Shown in pieces: positions 8,841 to 16,853 of a stretch of 64,000 nt of DNA (its first letter is position 1; each line of letters starts with the position of its first letter). The stretch is taken from contig DXWE01000001.1 of the NCBI GenBank assembly GCA_019417045.1, positions 12,820-76,819 of the forward strand. Direction: 5' to 3'. This stretch comes from Oscillospiraceae bacterium. GTDB lineage: Bacteria; Bacillota; Clostridia; Oscillospirales; Acutalibacteraceae. The notes under the pieces were generated by a model, which was given only the letters and a program-made list of their open reading frames with translations, ran no database searches and was not told the DNA's origin. The translations under genes were made by a program, and so were the position numbers.

Positions 8841-10400
8841 ATGAAAAGAAAATGGAGACGCCTGGGCTGCCTTGTCCTGGCGCTGGCACTGGCGTTCGGC
8901 GCCGGCGCCTGCAGCCCTGAAGGCAGTTCCTCGACAACACAGACACAGGCGGTGCCGGATGATCCCAGCGTGTTCTACGAGATCAAAATCGGCATGTGGG
9001 ACAGCGCCAAATGGGGCAACGACGAGATCGGCGACTATCTCAATGAGAAGTTCAACATCAAGATCGTCCCGGTGGCGCTTTCCACGGTGGACTACATCGA
9101 GAAACTGAACATCAGCGCGGCCGGCGGCACCCTGCCGGACATGTTCATGCACCCGGGGTACAGCGGCTACACCAGCACGCTGATCAAATGGGCCTCGGAG
9201 GGGGTAATCAAGTCACTGCCCAACGACCTGTCCGCCTATCCCCATTTAAAGGCGATCATGGACGAGTACGATTTCATGAAGGTGGACGGCAATCACTACT
9301 TCATCCCGCGCACGACCTTCACCGATCCCGCCAACACCTATTACACACCCGCACTGTGGGTGCGCAAGGACTGGATGCGCAATCTCGGGATCGAGGAGGC
9401 CCCCACCACCCTGGACGGGCTGTACAACCTGCTCGAGCGGTTCACCAACGGCGACCCCGACCAGAACGGGCAGAACGACACCTATGGTCTGACCCCCGGT
9501 TTGAACCTGGAATGGGTGTTTTTCGCGCACGGGATCGACATCACCGGGTATATCCAGGAGGATGGGCAGTGGATCCCCGGCGTGCTGTCCAAGTATAATG
9601 CAGAGCCGATCAAATTCATCAAGAAGATGTATGACAACAACATTCTCGACAAGGACTTTGCCACCATGAAGCTGGCCGACTCGGAGAACAACTTCTGTTC
9701 CGGGCGCGCGGGCGTGGTCTATCTCGTGGGCGAGTCCAGCCCCATGCAGTATGTCGCGCTCGCGAAGCTGGCGGCGGTCAACCAGGGGTTCAACGCCGCC
9801 ACCGATCTGGATATGCTGCCGCCTCCCGAGGCCGAGGGCAAGACCTATACCTGCACCCAGAACTACAACTTTGCCCAGGGCACCATGTTCAACAGCAATC
9901 TCAGCGACGAGAAGATGGCGCGGTGCCTCGCGCTCTACGACTACCTGCTGTCCGAGGAGGGGATCGAGCTCGGGCGGATCGGCATCGAGAACATCTCCTA
10001 TAAAAAAGAGGGGGACACCATCGTCTCCCTGCTGCCCACCGATTCCACCGGACAGGAAAAATGGATCGGCGACGTGTTCCCCACCAACCAGATCTACAAG
10101 CTGGCGCGCTGGGACGCGGACGGCGCGTGGGTCAGCCCGGACATCGAGCCGGAATTTGTCACTCTGGCGCAGAAGGTGCGGGACCTCTACGGGCCCAAAA
10201 TGAATCAGAAGAATCCGGAAATCGACTTTATGTCGACCCCGGCGAAGGACCGCTGGAACGTGAGCGAGTTTTTCTGGGAAAACGTCTTCAACATGGTGCT
10301 GAATTCCAACGATATCGACGCCTCCTGGGAGGAATTCCGGAACACGCTGCTCACCGAGAAAAACGGGCAAAAACTGATTGACGAGATCAATCAGTCATAA
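8841..10400 (+). CDS. Extracellular solute-binding lipoprotein (family 1, LplA/YtcQ type)
   Basis: A 519-residue lipoprotein. The ATG at 8841 is chosen because AAGGAGGAGAGAGGT lies just upstream and a signal peptide with lipobox Cys24 begins there; the open frame itself extends further upstream into the permease gene. The mature part has the two-lobed family 1 binding-protein pattern, with aromatic-rich segments, and is about 100 residues longer than maltose-binding protein, as in LplA/YtcQ proteins. It should deliver oligosaccharides to the two permeases encoded immediately upstream. The ligand cannot be read from sequence, but the linked GH9-like enzymes point to a plant or host glycan. Confidence 0.88.
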   Translation: MKRKWRRLGCLVLALALAFGAGACSPEGSSSTTQTQAVPDDPSVFYEIKIGMWDSAKWGNDEIGDYLNEKFNIKIVPVALSTVDYIEKLNISAAGGTLPDMFMHPGYSGYTSTLIKWASEGVIKSLPNDLSAYPHLKAIMDEYDFMKVDGNHYFIPRTTFTDPANTYYTPALWVRKDWMRNLGIEEAPTTLDGLYNLLERFTNGDPDQNGQNDTYGLTPGLNLEWVFFAHGIDITGYIQEDGQWIPGVLSKYNAEPIKFIKKMYDNNILDKDFATMKLADSENNFCSGRAGVVYLVGESSPMQYVALAKLAAVNQGFNAATDLDMLPPPEAEGKTYTCTQNYNFAQGTMFNSNLSDEKMARCLALYDYLLSEEGIELGRIGIENISYKKEGDTIVSLLPTDSTGQEKWIGDVFPTNQIYKLARWDADGAWVSPDIEPEFVTLAQKVRDLYGPKMNQKNPEIDFMSTPAKDRWNVSEFFWENVFNMVLNSNDIDASWEEFRNTLLTEKNGQKLIDEINQS

Positions 10401-10415
10401 AAATAAGGAGGGCTT

Positions 10416-11930
10416 ATGATGAAAAGGAAAATGAGCGGTATTCTGGCGATCTTCTGTCTGCTGTCGCTGCTCTGCCTCCCGGTGTGCGGGGCAGAGGCGG
10501 AGAATCCCGAATACCCGGCGGTGACCAGAGACTTTGCGTCCGCAGACCAGCTCGCCCAGTGGAACCGGTTGGGACTGCCCGAAGGGACCATGGAGATCCA
10601 GGACGAACAGCTGCTGCTCGGCTCAGCCACGGCGTTCAGCGAGGTGGCCGCGCTGTACAACCAGCAGATGTGCCAGGATTTCACGGCGGAATTCACCTTT
10701 ACCTTCCCGGAGGGAGTCAACAACGACGCGGCCATGTTCTTCTACCGTTCGGATGCGCTGGCGGCCCAGGGGTACGCGGTGTATTTCGTCCACTGCCCTG
10801 ACAGCGACAAACAGTATTACATCAAATTCGTCTCCCGCCCCTATCAGGACATCCAGGCCGGCTTCTTCTTCAACAACGACGGTGAAGGGGTGGAATACGC
10901 CACCGACGCGGTACAGGTGAAGCTGGTTGTGTCCGGCGCCACCCACACCCTCTATATGACGGTGCCCGGCAAGGAATACGGGGAGCCGATCTTCTCCATC
11001 ACGGAGGAGGAACCCCGCTACTCGAACAGCGGTTACATGGGCTTCATGATGTGGCACGATGCGGGCACCCACCAGGCGACGGTCGCGTTTGACAACCTGA
11101 CCATCACCTGTAACGACGAGGGGGAGGCCCCCCTCCCCACCGAGCCGGAGGATCCGTCTGAAGTGACGGCGGGTACGGTCACGCAGGACTTCAGCGAGCC
11201 CCTGTCCGACAACTGGGGCTTCTATCGCGGCGACGTGGGCGGCAACAGCGCACAGGTGGTGGACGACCTGCTGGTGCTGACCACCGTGGGCGGCAATGTC
11301 GCCGGCGAATCGGCCGCATACTACAAGGATAAGTTCCAAAACGGCACCATCGAGGCGGATGTGATCCTCTCCCTGGGCAACAGCACCAGCATCGTCTTCC
11401 GGGGCCGGGATTATCTGCGCCAGGGTTATCAGCTGGTGTTTGACCGCTATGCGGGTCTGAGCCTGTGCAAGCGTCCTTACGAGGTGCTCGCCACCGCTGC
11501 GGACTTTGAGGTGGCCTACGACGTGGTGTATCACGCGAAGATCACCGTGGAGGGCAGCCGGATCCAGGCCGCCGTCACATATACCGACGACAACAACGAG
11601 ACCCGGACCGTCACGCTGGACTACACCGACGAGGCGAACAGCTATCCGGACGCCGGGTATGTGGGGTTTGTCAACTATGTCGGGATGGCCAACAAGACCG
11701 AGGCGTATCTCGATAACCTCACGATCACCAAGGTCGTCGAGGGCACGGATCCGGGGCCCGAAGACCCCGACCCGACGGATCCCGACCCGACGGATCCGGA
11801 AGAGCCCGATCCGACGGATCCCGGGGATAGCCCCGACACCGGGGAGGCGGCCCTGCCGGCGTCTCTCGTCGTTCTGGCGGCCGCGGCACTCGGGACCGCT
11901 GTCCTGACCCGTCGTCGCGCTCACCGGTAA
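10416..11930 (+). CDS. Secreted protein with two LamG-like domains and a possible cell-wall sorting signal
   Basis: A 504-residue secreted protein with AAGGAGGGC before the ATG and a signal peptide ending near residue 25. Two concanavalin/LamG-like beta-sandwich domains (about 30-235 and 255-445) resemble glycan-binding or DUF1080-type folds. Then comes a Pro/Asp/Thr repeat linker and a C-terminus with SPDTGE, a hydrophobic stretch and RRRAHR, the layout of a sortase signal with a non-standard LPXTG-like motif. It follows the binding lipoprotein by 15 nt and probably helps hold substrate at the wall. Sortase anchoring is an inference; a simple C-terminal membrane anchor is the alternative. 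Confidence 0.72.
   Translation: MMKRKMSGILAIFCLLSLLCLPVCGAEAENPEYPAVTRDFASADQLAQWNRLGLPEGTMEIQDEQLLLGSATAFSEVAALYNQQMCQDFTAEFTFTFPEGVNNDAAMFFYRSDALAAQGYAVYFVHCPDSDKQYYIKFVSRPYQDIQAGFFFNNDGEGVEYATDAVQVKLVVSGATHTLYMTVPGKEYGEPIFSITEEEPRYSNSGYMGFMMWHDAGTHQATVAFDNLTITCNDEGEAPLPTEPEDPSEVTAGTVTQDFSEPLSDNWGFYRGDVGGNSAQVVDDLLVLTTVGGNVAGESAAYYKDKFQNGTIEADVILSLGNSTSIVFRGRDYLRQGYQLVFDRYAGLSLCKRPYEVLATAADFEVAYDVVYHAKITVEGSRIQAAVTYTDDNNETRTVTLDYTDEANSYPDAGYVGFVNYVGMANKTEAYLDNLTITKVVEGTDPGPEDPDPTDPDPTDPEEPDPTDPGDSPDTGEAALPASLVVLAAAALGTAVLTRRRAHR
11764..11823 (+). repeat. Short tandem repeat coding for the Asp-Pro-Thr linker
   Basis: Near-identical copies of a CCGACGGATCCCGA-like unit occur back to back and encode DPTDP repeats in the linker between the second LamG-like domain and the wall-sorting region. 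Such a run could vary in copy number between strains. Confidence 0.7.
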
Positions 11931-11946
11931 CACAGGAGGTAAGACC

Positions 11947-13116
11947 ATGCAAAGAAAACGCATCTTCGCCCTGGCCATCGCGGCGGTATTCGCCCTCTCG
12001 CTGGCCATGGGCGTCACGGCCGCGGAACCCGTCTACGAAAACGACTTCTCCTCCGGCTCCCTCAAGATCACCGAATGGAAGACTCTGAACCTCGATCCGA
12101 CCTCCAACGGCGCGTGGGACATCGCGGACGTAAACGGCAACCAGCAGCTGCGCGGGCAGATCGCCAAATTCAACGACAGTATTGTCTACTACAAGGCGCA
12201 GAAATTCAAGGATGTCACGATCGAGGCCGACGTCACCCTGGAACGGGGCAACGCCTTCGGTATCATCGCCCGCATGGACGACGTGGCGCAGGGATACCAG
12301 ATCATCTTCGACCAGTTTGACGGCATCAAGCTGTGCAAACGGCCCTACTACCTGTTCAAATCCGGCGGCATGATCAACACCGGCTCCCAGTACCATGTGG
12401 TGTTCTCCGTGATCGGGAATACCGTGAAAGCCCAGGTCACGAGCCCGGGCACCAACGAGACCCTGACCCTCGAGGTCGAGGACACCACCTACACCGAGGC
12501 GGGCTATTTCGGCTTCAGCGTGTACGGGTTTGACACGGACGGCCGCTCCAACGCGGTGGGGCTGGTGGACAATGTCAAGGTGTATGAGGGCGAGGCCCCC
12601 ATCGCCACCGACCCGCCCACCCCCTCGACGGAGGACAACACAGATGGTACAGACGGGACCACCGGGGGCTCTGAGCAGCCGGACGGCACCGATCCCACCG
12701 GGAACGGAGCCACCAAGCCCGTCGACTCCTCGTTTGCCCTCTCCTCCAAGTACACCGACGCCGAGGTGGACAACACCGCGAAAACCGTCACCCTCACCCG
12801 GCCGCTGAACGTATCGGAGCTGCGGGACACCTTTGAGATCCCGGAGGGATATACGCTGGAGATCCAGGATGCCTCCGGCGCCGCGGTGACGGACGGGCAG
12901 GCCACGGTGACGGACGATATGCAGCTGCTCTTTTCCAACGGCAGCGACGAGCTGCGATACACCCTGAAGCTGGAGGGGGACAGCGCCTCCGCCCCGGCGG
13001 AAAACGGGTTCCCGGTATGGGCGATCGTGGTCATCGTTGCCGCGGTAGTCCTGATCGGCGCGGGAGTCGCCGCCTTCCTCGTGTACCGGAAAAAAGCCGC
13101 GAAAAAGACGTCATGA
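11947..13116 (+). CDS. Single-span surface protein with LamG-like domain
   Basis: A 389-residue protein with a signal peptide (cleavage near residue 26). One LamG/concanavalin-like domain (about 30-210) is similar to the second domain of the protein upstream. After it come a Thr/Gly/Asp-rich linker, a small beta-domain (about 260-340), and a C-terminal membrane span with a basic tail. AGGAGGTAA lies 5 nt before the ATG. It ends the operon of GH9-like enzymes and ABC importer and is anchored with its binding domain outside. The function is probably glycan capture; no catalytic motif is visible. Confidence 0.72.
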   Translation: MQRKRIFALAIAAVFALSLAMGVTAAEPVYENDFSSGSLKITEWKTLNLDPTSNGAWDIADVNGNQQLRGQIAKFNDSIVYYKAQKFKDVTIEADVTLERGNAFGIIARMDDVAQGYQIIFDQFDGIKLCKRPYYLFKSGGMINTGSQYHVVFSVIGNTVKAQVTSPGTNETLTLEVEDTTYTEAGYFGFSVYGFDTDGRSNAVGLVDNVKVYEGEAPIATDPPTPSTEDNTDGTDGTTGGSEQPDGTDPTGNGATKPVDSSFALSSKYTDAEVDNTAKTVTLTRPLNVSELRDTFEIPEGYTLEIQDASGAAVTDGQATVTDDMQLLFSNGSDELRYTLKLEGDSASAPAENGFPVWAIVVIVAAVVLIGAGVAAFLVYRKKAAKKTS

Positions 13117-13144
13117 TTCCATCCTCCTTTTGACCACCTGCAAA

Positions 13145-13179
13145 ACGGCCGCCCCGCGCATCACGTGCGGGGCGGCCGT
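13145..13179. terminator. Hairpin terminator between convergent genes
   Basis: A perfect 13-bp GC-rich stem (ACGGCCGCCCCGC and its complement) with a 9-nt loop lies between the end of the surface-protein operon and the end of the convergent response regulator. There is no long T-run on either side, so it may act weakly or through RNA stability. Confidence 0.65.
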
Positions 13180-13212
13180 CCTGTAAAAGCGGTCCGGATT
13201 TGGCAGAAGTGA

Positions 13213-14583
13213 CTATAACCGGCTCTTTTTTTCTCTGTATTGCATAGGTGTCATCCCATAGACTTTTTTGAATTGTCTGCTAAAATAGAAAGCATCATGG
13301 AACCCGGACATCTCGGCAATCTCCTGGATGGAGAGCGCTGTACCGGCCAGCAGCTCGCATGCGCGGGTGTTGCGCAGCCGGCTGAGATACCTGGAAAACG
13401 AAACCCCCTCGTATTTGCTGAAAACCTCGGACAGATAGGAGCTGCTGACATTCAGTTCCCTGGCCAGCTCCGCCAGCGACACCTCCCCGGTATACCGCTC
13501 CTGCAGCCATTTCACCGTCTGGTCATGCAACCAGCTCTTTTCGTCCGACGACCGGGCGCCGGACGGCGTTTGCAGGCAGGACACCACATAGTCCGCCAGC
13601 TCCTTGGCGTTGCCGAAGGCCTCCAGCAGGTCGGTATACCGGGCAAAGCCGCGCACCGAGGTGGACTGTGCGAGATAGGTCGTCAGCTGCGCCAGGTTTT
13701 CCAGGTGATAGGAATCCCGCAGCCAGCGGCCATACAGCCACTCTGGCGTTTTGGAGGAGGGCGCACCCCCGTCCTGCAGCAATTCGTCCGCCAGCTGGAT
13801 CACCTTGCGGTACTGCTGGCCGGGATAGAAGAACACCTCGTTTTGTCCGGTGAGGAACGCTTGATACGAGATCATGTCCGCCTGGTTGATCGGGGTGACC
13901 ACCGGCTCGTCCCGGCGGGCGGGGCCGCTCACCCCCACCGGGTACCGTCCCTGCAACGGCCGGAGCTGCCGGAGCAGTTCATTCTCCAGAGAAGGAGTCT
14001 GCTCCAGGATCCAGAGCGCCTGCCGAGCGCCCAGCGGAGTCCGGCAGTCCGGGAAGGGCAGCTCCTGCCACACGTCCGGCGGGACCTCCCGCACCGTCAC
14101 CGCCCGGACGGCAGAGGACCGGAAGGAGAGCCCGCGGCGGCGCAGAAACTCCTCCACCGTCAGCGGCCGTAACGCGGCCAGCGCATCCTGCCGTTTCCCG
14201 TGCTCCTTTTCCCGCTCGTGTCTCTGCAGCTTTTGCAGCAGGGCGTCGGCCTCCGCCAGATCCAGGGGCTTGAGCAGAAAGTCGAACACGTCCAGTTTGA
14301 TCGCCGCCTGGGCGATATGGAAATCCGCATAGCCGGTCAGGACGATGACGGTGGCGTTGATCCCCCTGTCGCGGATCTCGCGGATCAGGTCGATGCCGCT
14401 CTCCCCGGCGATGCGGATATCGGTGCACACCACGTCCGGCAGCAGCCGGGGAATGTCCCGCAGCGCCTCCCCGAGGGTTTTGCTGCGGCCGACGACCGCA
14501 AAGCCGTTCCTCTCCCAGGGAAACCCGTTTTCCATCAGTTTGAGCGCCCAGGGCTCATCATCTACCAGGTATACCGAATACAC
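13213..14583 (-). CDS. YesN-like response regulator with AraC-type DNA-binding domain
   Basis: A response regulator of about 456 residues. The receiver domain occupies residues 1-120, with acidic residues Asp8-Asp9 and phospho-acceptor Asp55. A long middle region follows, then an AraC-type double helix-turn-helix in the last 100 residues. The GTG at 14583 is preferred, 9 nt from AGAAAGG; a GTG at 14592 touches that site. This is the usual partner of YesM-like kinases such as the one at the left edge, and the pair likely controls the GH9/ABC operon between them. Its actual kinase could also lie outside the window. Confidence 0.88.
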   Translation of the reverse strand: MYSVYLVDDEPWALKLMENGFPWERNGFAVVGRSKTLGEALRDIPRLLPDVVCTDIRIAGESGIDLIREIRDRGINATVIVLTGYADFHIAQAAIKLDVFDFLLKPLDLAEADALLQKLQRHEREKEHGKRQDALAALRPLTVEEFLRRRGLSFRSSAVRAVTVREVPPDVWQELPFPDCRTPLGARQALWILEQTPSLENELLRQLRPLQGRYPVGVSGPARRDEPVVTPINQADMISYQAFLTGQNEVFFYPGQQYRKVIQLADELLQDGGAPSSKTPEWLYGRWLRDSYHLENLAQLTTYLAQSTSVRGFARYTDLLEAFGNAKELADYVVSCLQTPSGARSSDEKSWLHDQTVKWLQERYTGEVSLAELARELNVSSSYLSEVFSKYEGVSFSRYLSRLRNTRACELLAGTALSIQEIAEMSGFHDAFYFSRQFKKVYGMTPMQYREKKSRL

Positions 14584-14592
14584 ACCATACAC

Positions 14593-14607
14593 CCTTTCTG
14601 AAAGGAG
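14593..14607. promoter_or_regulatory. Palindromic stretch holding both ribosome sites of a divergent gene pair
   Basis: CCTTTCTGAAAGGAG reads as AAAGGAG for the rightward gene (ATG 14616) and as AGAAAGG for the leftward regulator (GTG 14583). The two starts are only 32 nt apart, so the promoters must lie inside the opposing coding regions and the two 5' leaders would be complementary. Confidence 0.6.
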
Positions 14608-14615
14608 AATGCATC

Positions 14616-16589
14616 ATGAAACAGCCCACCATCACCTGGGACTCCCTCTGCGGTGTCCCGGTACGCATGGAGACGCAGCAGGTGGATCCGCATCTGCTCC
14701 ATGTGACGCTGTGTGCCGAGCTGCCCGAAGGCGGGCGCCAGGACGACTGGCAGGTCCGCATCCGGCTGGAAGAACTGCCCACCTTCTTCTGGGCCCCGCA
14801 TCTGGCCCCGAAGCCCGGCTACTGTATCGACCAGCATGTCTTCCGCTGCCCGGCGCTGATCGCCTCCGGCGACGGCTGGATGACGGCGGTGTTGCCCGAC
14901 CTGGAGGTGTTGAAGGCAGCCCGCAACCGATGGTATATGGACCTCGACGCGCCGCAGCGCCTGTTCACCCTCGGCGTGTCCGACAGCGAGCTGGCCGAAC
15001 ACGTGCTGTACCGCAAGACGCCTGGACAGGCCTTTGCAAACGGGCAGTTCCGGTTCGCCTTTTGGCTCTATTCCAGCACAGAACAAGAGGATCTGGCCGA
15101 TCCCTTCCGCCCGGTCCTGCGGTTTTTCTGGCAGCAGGAGGGCGAGCGCCTGTTCGCGGCGGGCCAGCCCGCACACGGGCCGCTGATGCGATATTGTGAA
15201 CACACCTATTCGTGGGCATTCGACCGCTGGAAGGACGTGGTGTGGCAGGAGTTCCGGATCGGGGATACCCCTGTCGGCGCGCCGGCGTTTATTGTGAACG
15301 CCACCCAGAGCCCCGGGTATCCCGGGCCAGCCGGCTGGCGCGAATGCCTGTCTGTGTGGAACCAGGCGTGGTTCAACTCCCTGCGCAGCGCCTCGGGGCT
15401 GTACCGCTACGCCCGGCTGACCGGCAACGAGGAGTGGCTGCAAAAGGCCCAGCTGACCAAGGAGCTGGCGCTGCGCCTGCCCCAGACCCCGGACGGGCTG
15501 AGCTACAGCGTCGCCGCCACCCGCATGCGGGAGAAGACGGTGGACGGCCACACGGTCTCGGAGACAGACGGCTGGGATTCGCTGTATTTCGGCAACTCCA
15601 ACCGCAACCCGCTGACGACGGACATCGCAAGCTCCCCGTTCCATGTGCTGGATCAGAGCGTCACCGCGACATATATGCTGCGGTGGTACCGGGATCTCGA
15701 GCAGGACGACCGGCTGCTCGCCTATGCGCGGCGATATGCCGAAACCCTGCTGCGGCTACAGGCAGAAAGCGGCTTTTTCCCCGCCTTTCTCACGGCGGAC
15801 GGCCGGATCCTGGACGAGCTGCGCGAGTCCCCGGAAACCGCAGCCTCCGCGACCTTCCTGCTCGAGCTGTACGGGCAGACCGGCGAAAACCGCTACCTGA
15901 GCGCCGCGATCCGGGCGATCGAGGCGGTGTGGCAGTCGGTGGTGCCCGAGGGAAGATGGGAGGACTTTGAGACCTACTGGTCGTGCAGCCGGTTCGGGGG
16001 CGACCATGTGGGGCAAAAATTCCCTCGCAATGACCTGTACAAACAGTGCAATTTCTCCATGTTCTGGACGGCAGAGGCGCTCTTTGCCGCCTATACCGCG
16101 ACCCGCGACGACCGCTATCTTCAGCGGGGGCGGCGGGTGCTGGACGAATTGCTGATGACCCAGGCGGTGTGGCAGCCGCCCTATATGCAGGTACCGGTGT
16201 TCGGCGGATTCGGCGTCATGAACGGGGATGGCGAATGGCTGGATGCACGGCAGAGCCTGTTTGCAGGTTTAATCCTGGACTATGGCGCGGCGCTGCAGGA
16301 CGAGGAATATATACAGCGGGGCATCGCCGCGCTGCGGGCCTCCTTTGTGATGATGTACTGCCCGGAAAACCCCCAGGTGAAACGGGAATGGGAGAACCGA
16401 TGGCCGCATTTCGGCGAACGGGATTACGGGTTCATGATGGAGAACTACGGGCATGACGGCCGGGTGGACGAGGCCCACTCCGGCATGGGCGAGTTCACCA
16501 TCTACGACTGGGGAAACGGCGCTGCCAGCGAGGCCTATCTGCGGATCCGGGAGGCGCACGGCGACCTGCTGCGGCGATTTGGGGAATAG
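14616..16589 (+). CDS. Uncharacterised cytoplasmic alpha/alpha-barrel (six-hairpin) glycosidase-like protein
   Basis: A 657-residue protein without a signal peptide; AAAGGAG lies upstream of the ATG. About the first 220 residues are beta-rich. The remainder shows the repeated helix pairs of an alpha/alpha toroid, with Trp/Tyr/Asp/Glu-rich loops (for example SETDGWDSLYFGNSN and EDFETYWSCSRFGGDH) such as line sugar-binding clefts. I do not recognise a numbered glycoside hydrolase or lyase family. It is divergent from the YesN-like regulator by 32 nt, so it probably works on the oligosaccharides imported by the locus. An epimerase or lyase with the same fold is possible. Confidence 0.6.
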   Translation: MKQPTITWDSLCGVPVRMETQQVDPHLLHVTLCAELPEGGRQDDWQVRIRLEELPTFFWAPHLAPKPGYCIDQHVFRCPALIASGDGWMTAVLPDLEVLKAARNRWYMDLDAPQRLFTLGVSDSELAEHVLYRKTPGQAFANGQFRFAFWLYSSTEQEDLADPFRPVLRFFWQQEGERLFAAGQPAHGPLMRYCEHTYSWAFDRWKDVVWQEFRIGDTPVGAPAFIVNATQSPGYPGPAGWRECLSVWNQAWFNSLRSASGLYRYARLTGNEEWLQKAQLTKELALRLPQTPDGLSYSVAATRMREKTVDGHTVSETDGWDSLYFGNSNRNPLTTDIASSPFHVLDQSVTATYMLRWYRDLEQDDRLLAYARRYAETLLRLQAESGFFPAFLTADGRILDELRESPETAASATFLLELYGQTGENRYLSAAIRAIEAVWQSVVPEGRWEDFETYWSCSRFGGDHVGQKFPRNDLYKQCNFSMFWTAEALFAAYTATRDDRYLQRGRRVLDELLMTQAVWQPPYMQVPVFGGFGVMNGDGEWLDARQSLFAGLILDYGAALQDEEYIQRGIAALRASFVMMYCPENPQVKREWENRWPHFGERDYGFMMENYGHDGRVDEAHSGMGEFTIYDWGNGAASEAYLRIREAHGDLLRRFGE

Positions 16590-16853
16590 ATCCATCCCCT
16601 GTTTTACAGCGTCTTCCCTTTTTGTACCTATATTATAATCACTTTTGGCGGAAAAAGCAATATTTTCTCTGTCCGGCGCCGGCTCCCTGCCCCGCCGGAC
16701 AGTTGTCTTTCCCCAGGGGTTCGCACCGGGGCTTTTCCCTGCTTGGGGCGGCCAAAGCAAAAAAGGTGATAGCATCCTGTCGGATTCTGTAGTATACTGT
16801 ATGTCATACGGTGTTGTGGATTCTCGCCATGCGAGAGAACAGGAGGGCGCACC

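Noticed and set aside
13145..13179. Riboswitch or structured RNA
   Set aside because: A single GC-rich hairpin between convergent gene ends is adequately explained as a terminator.
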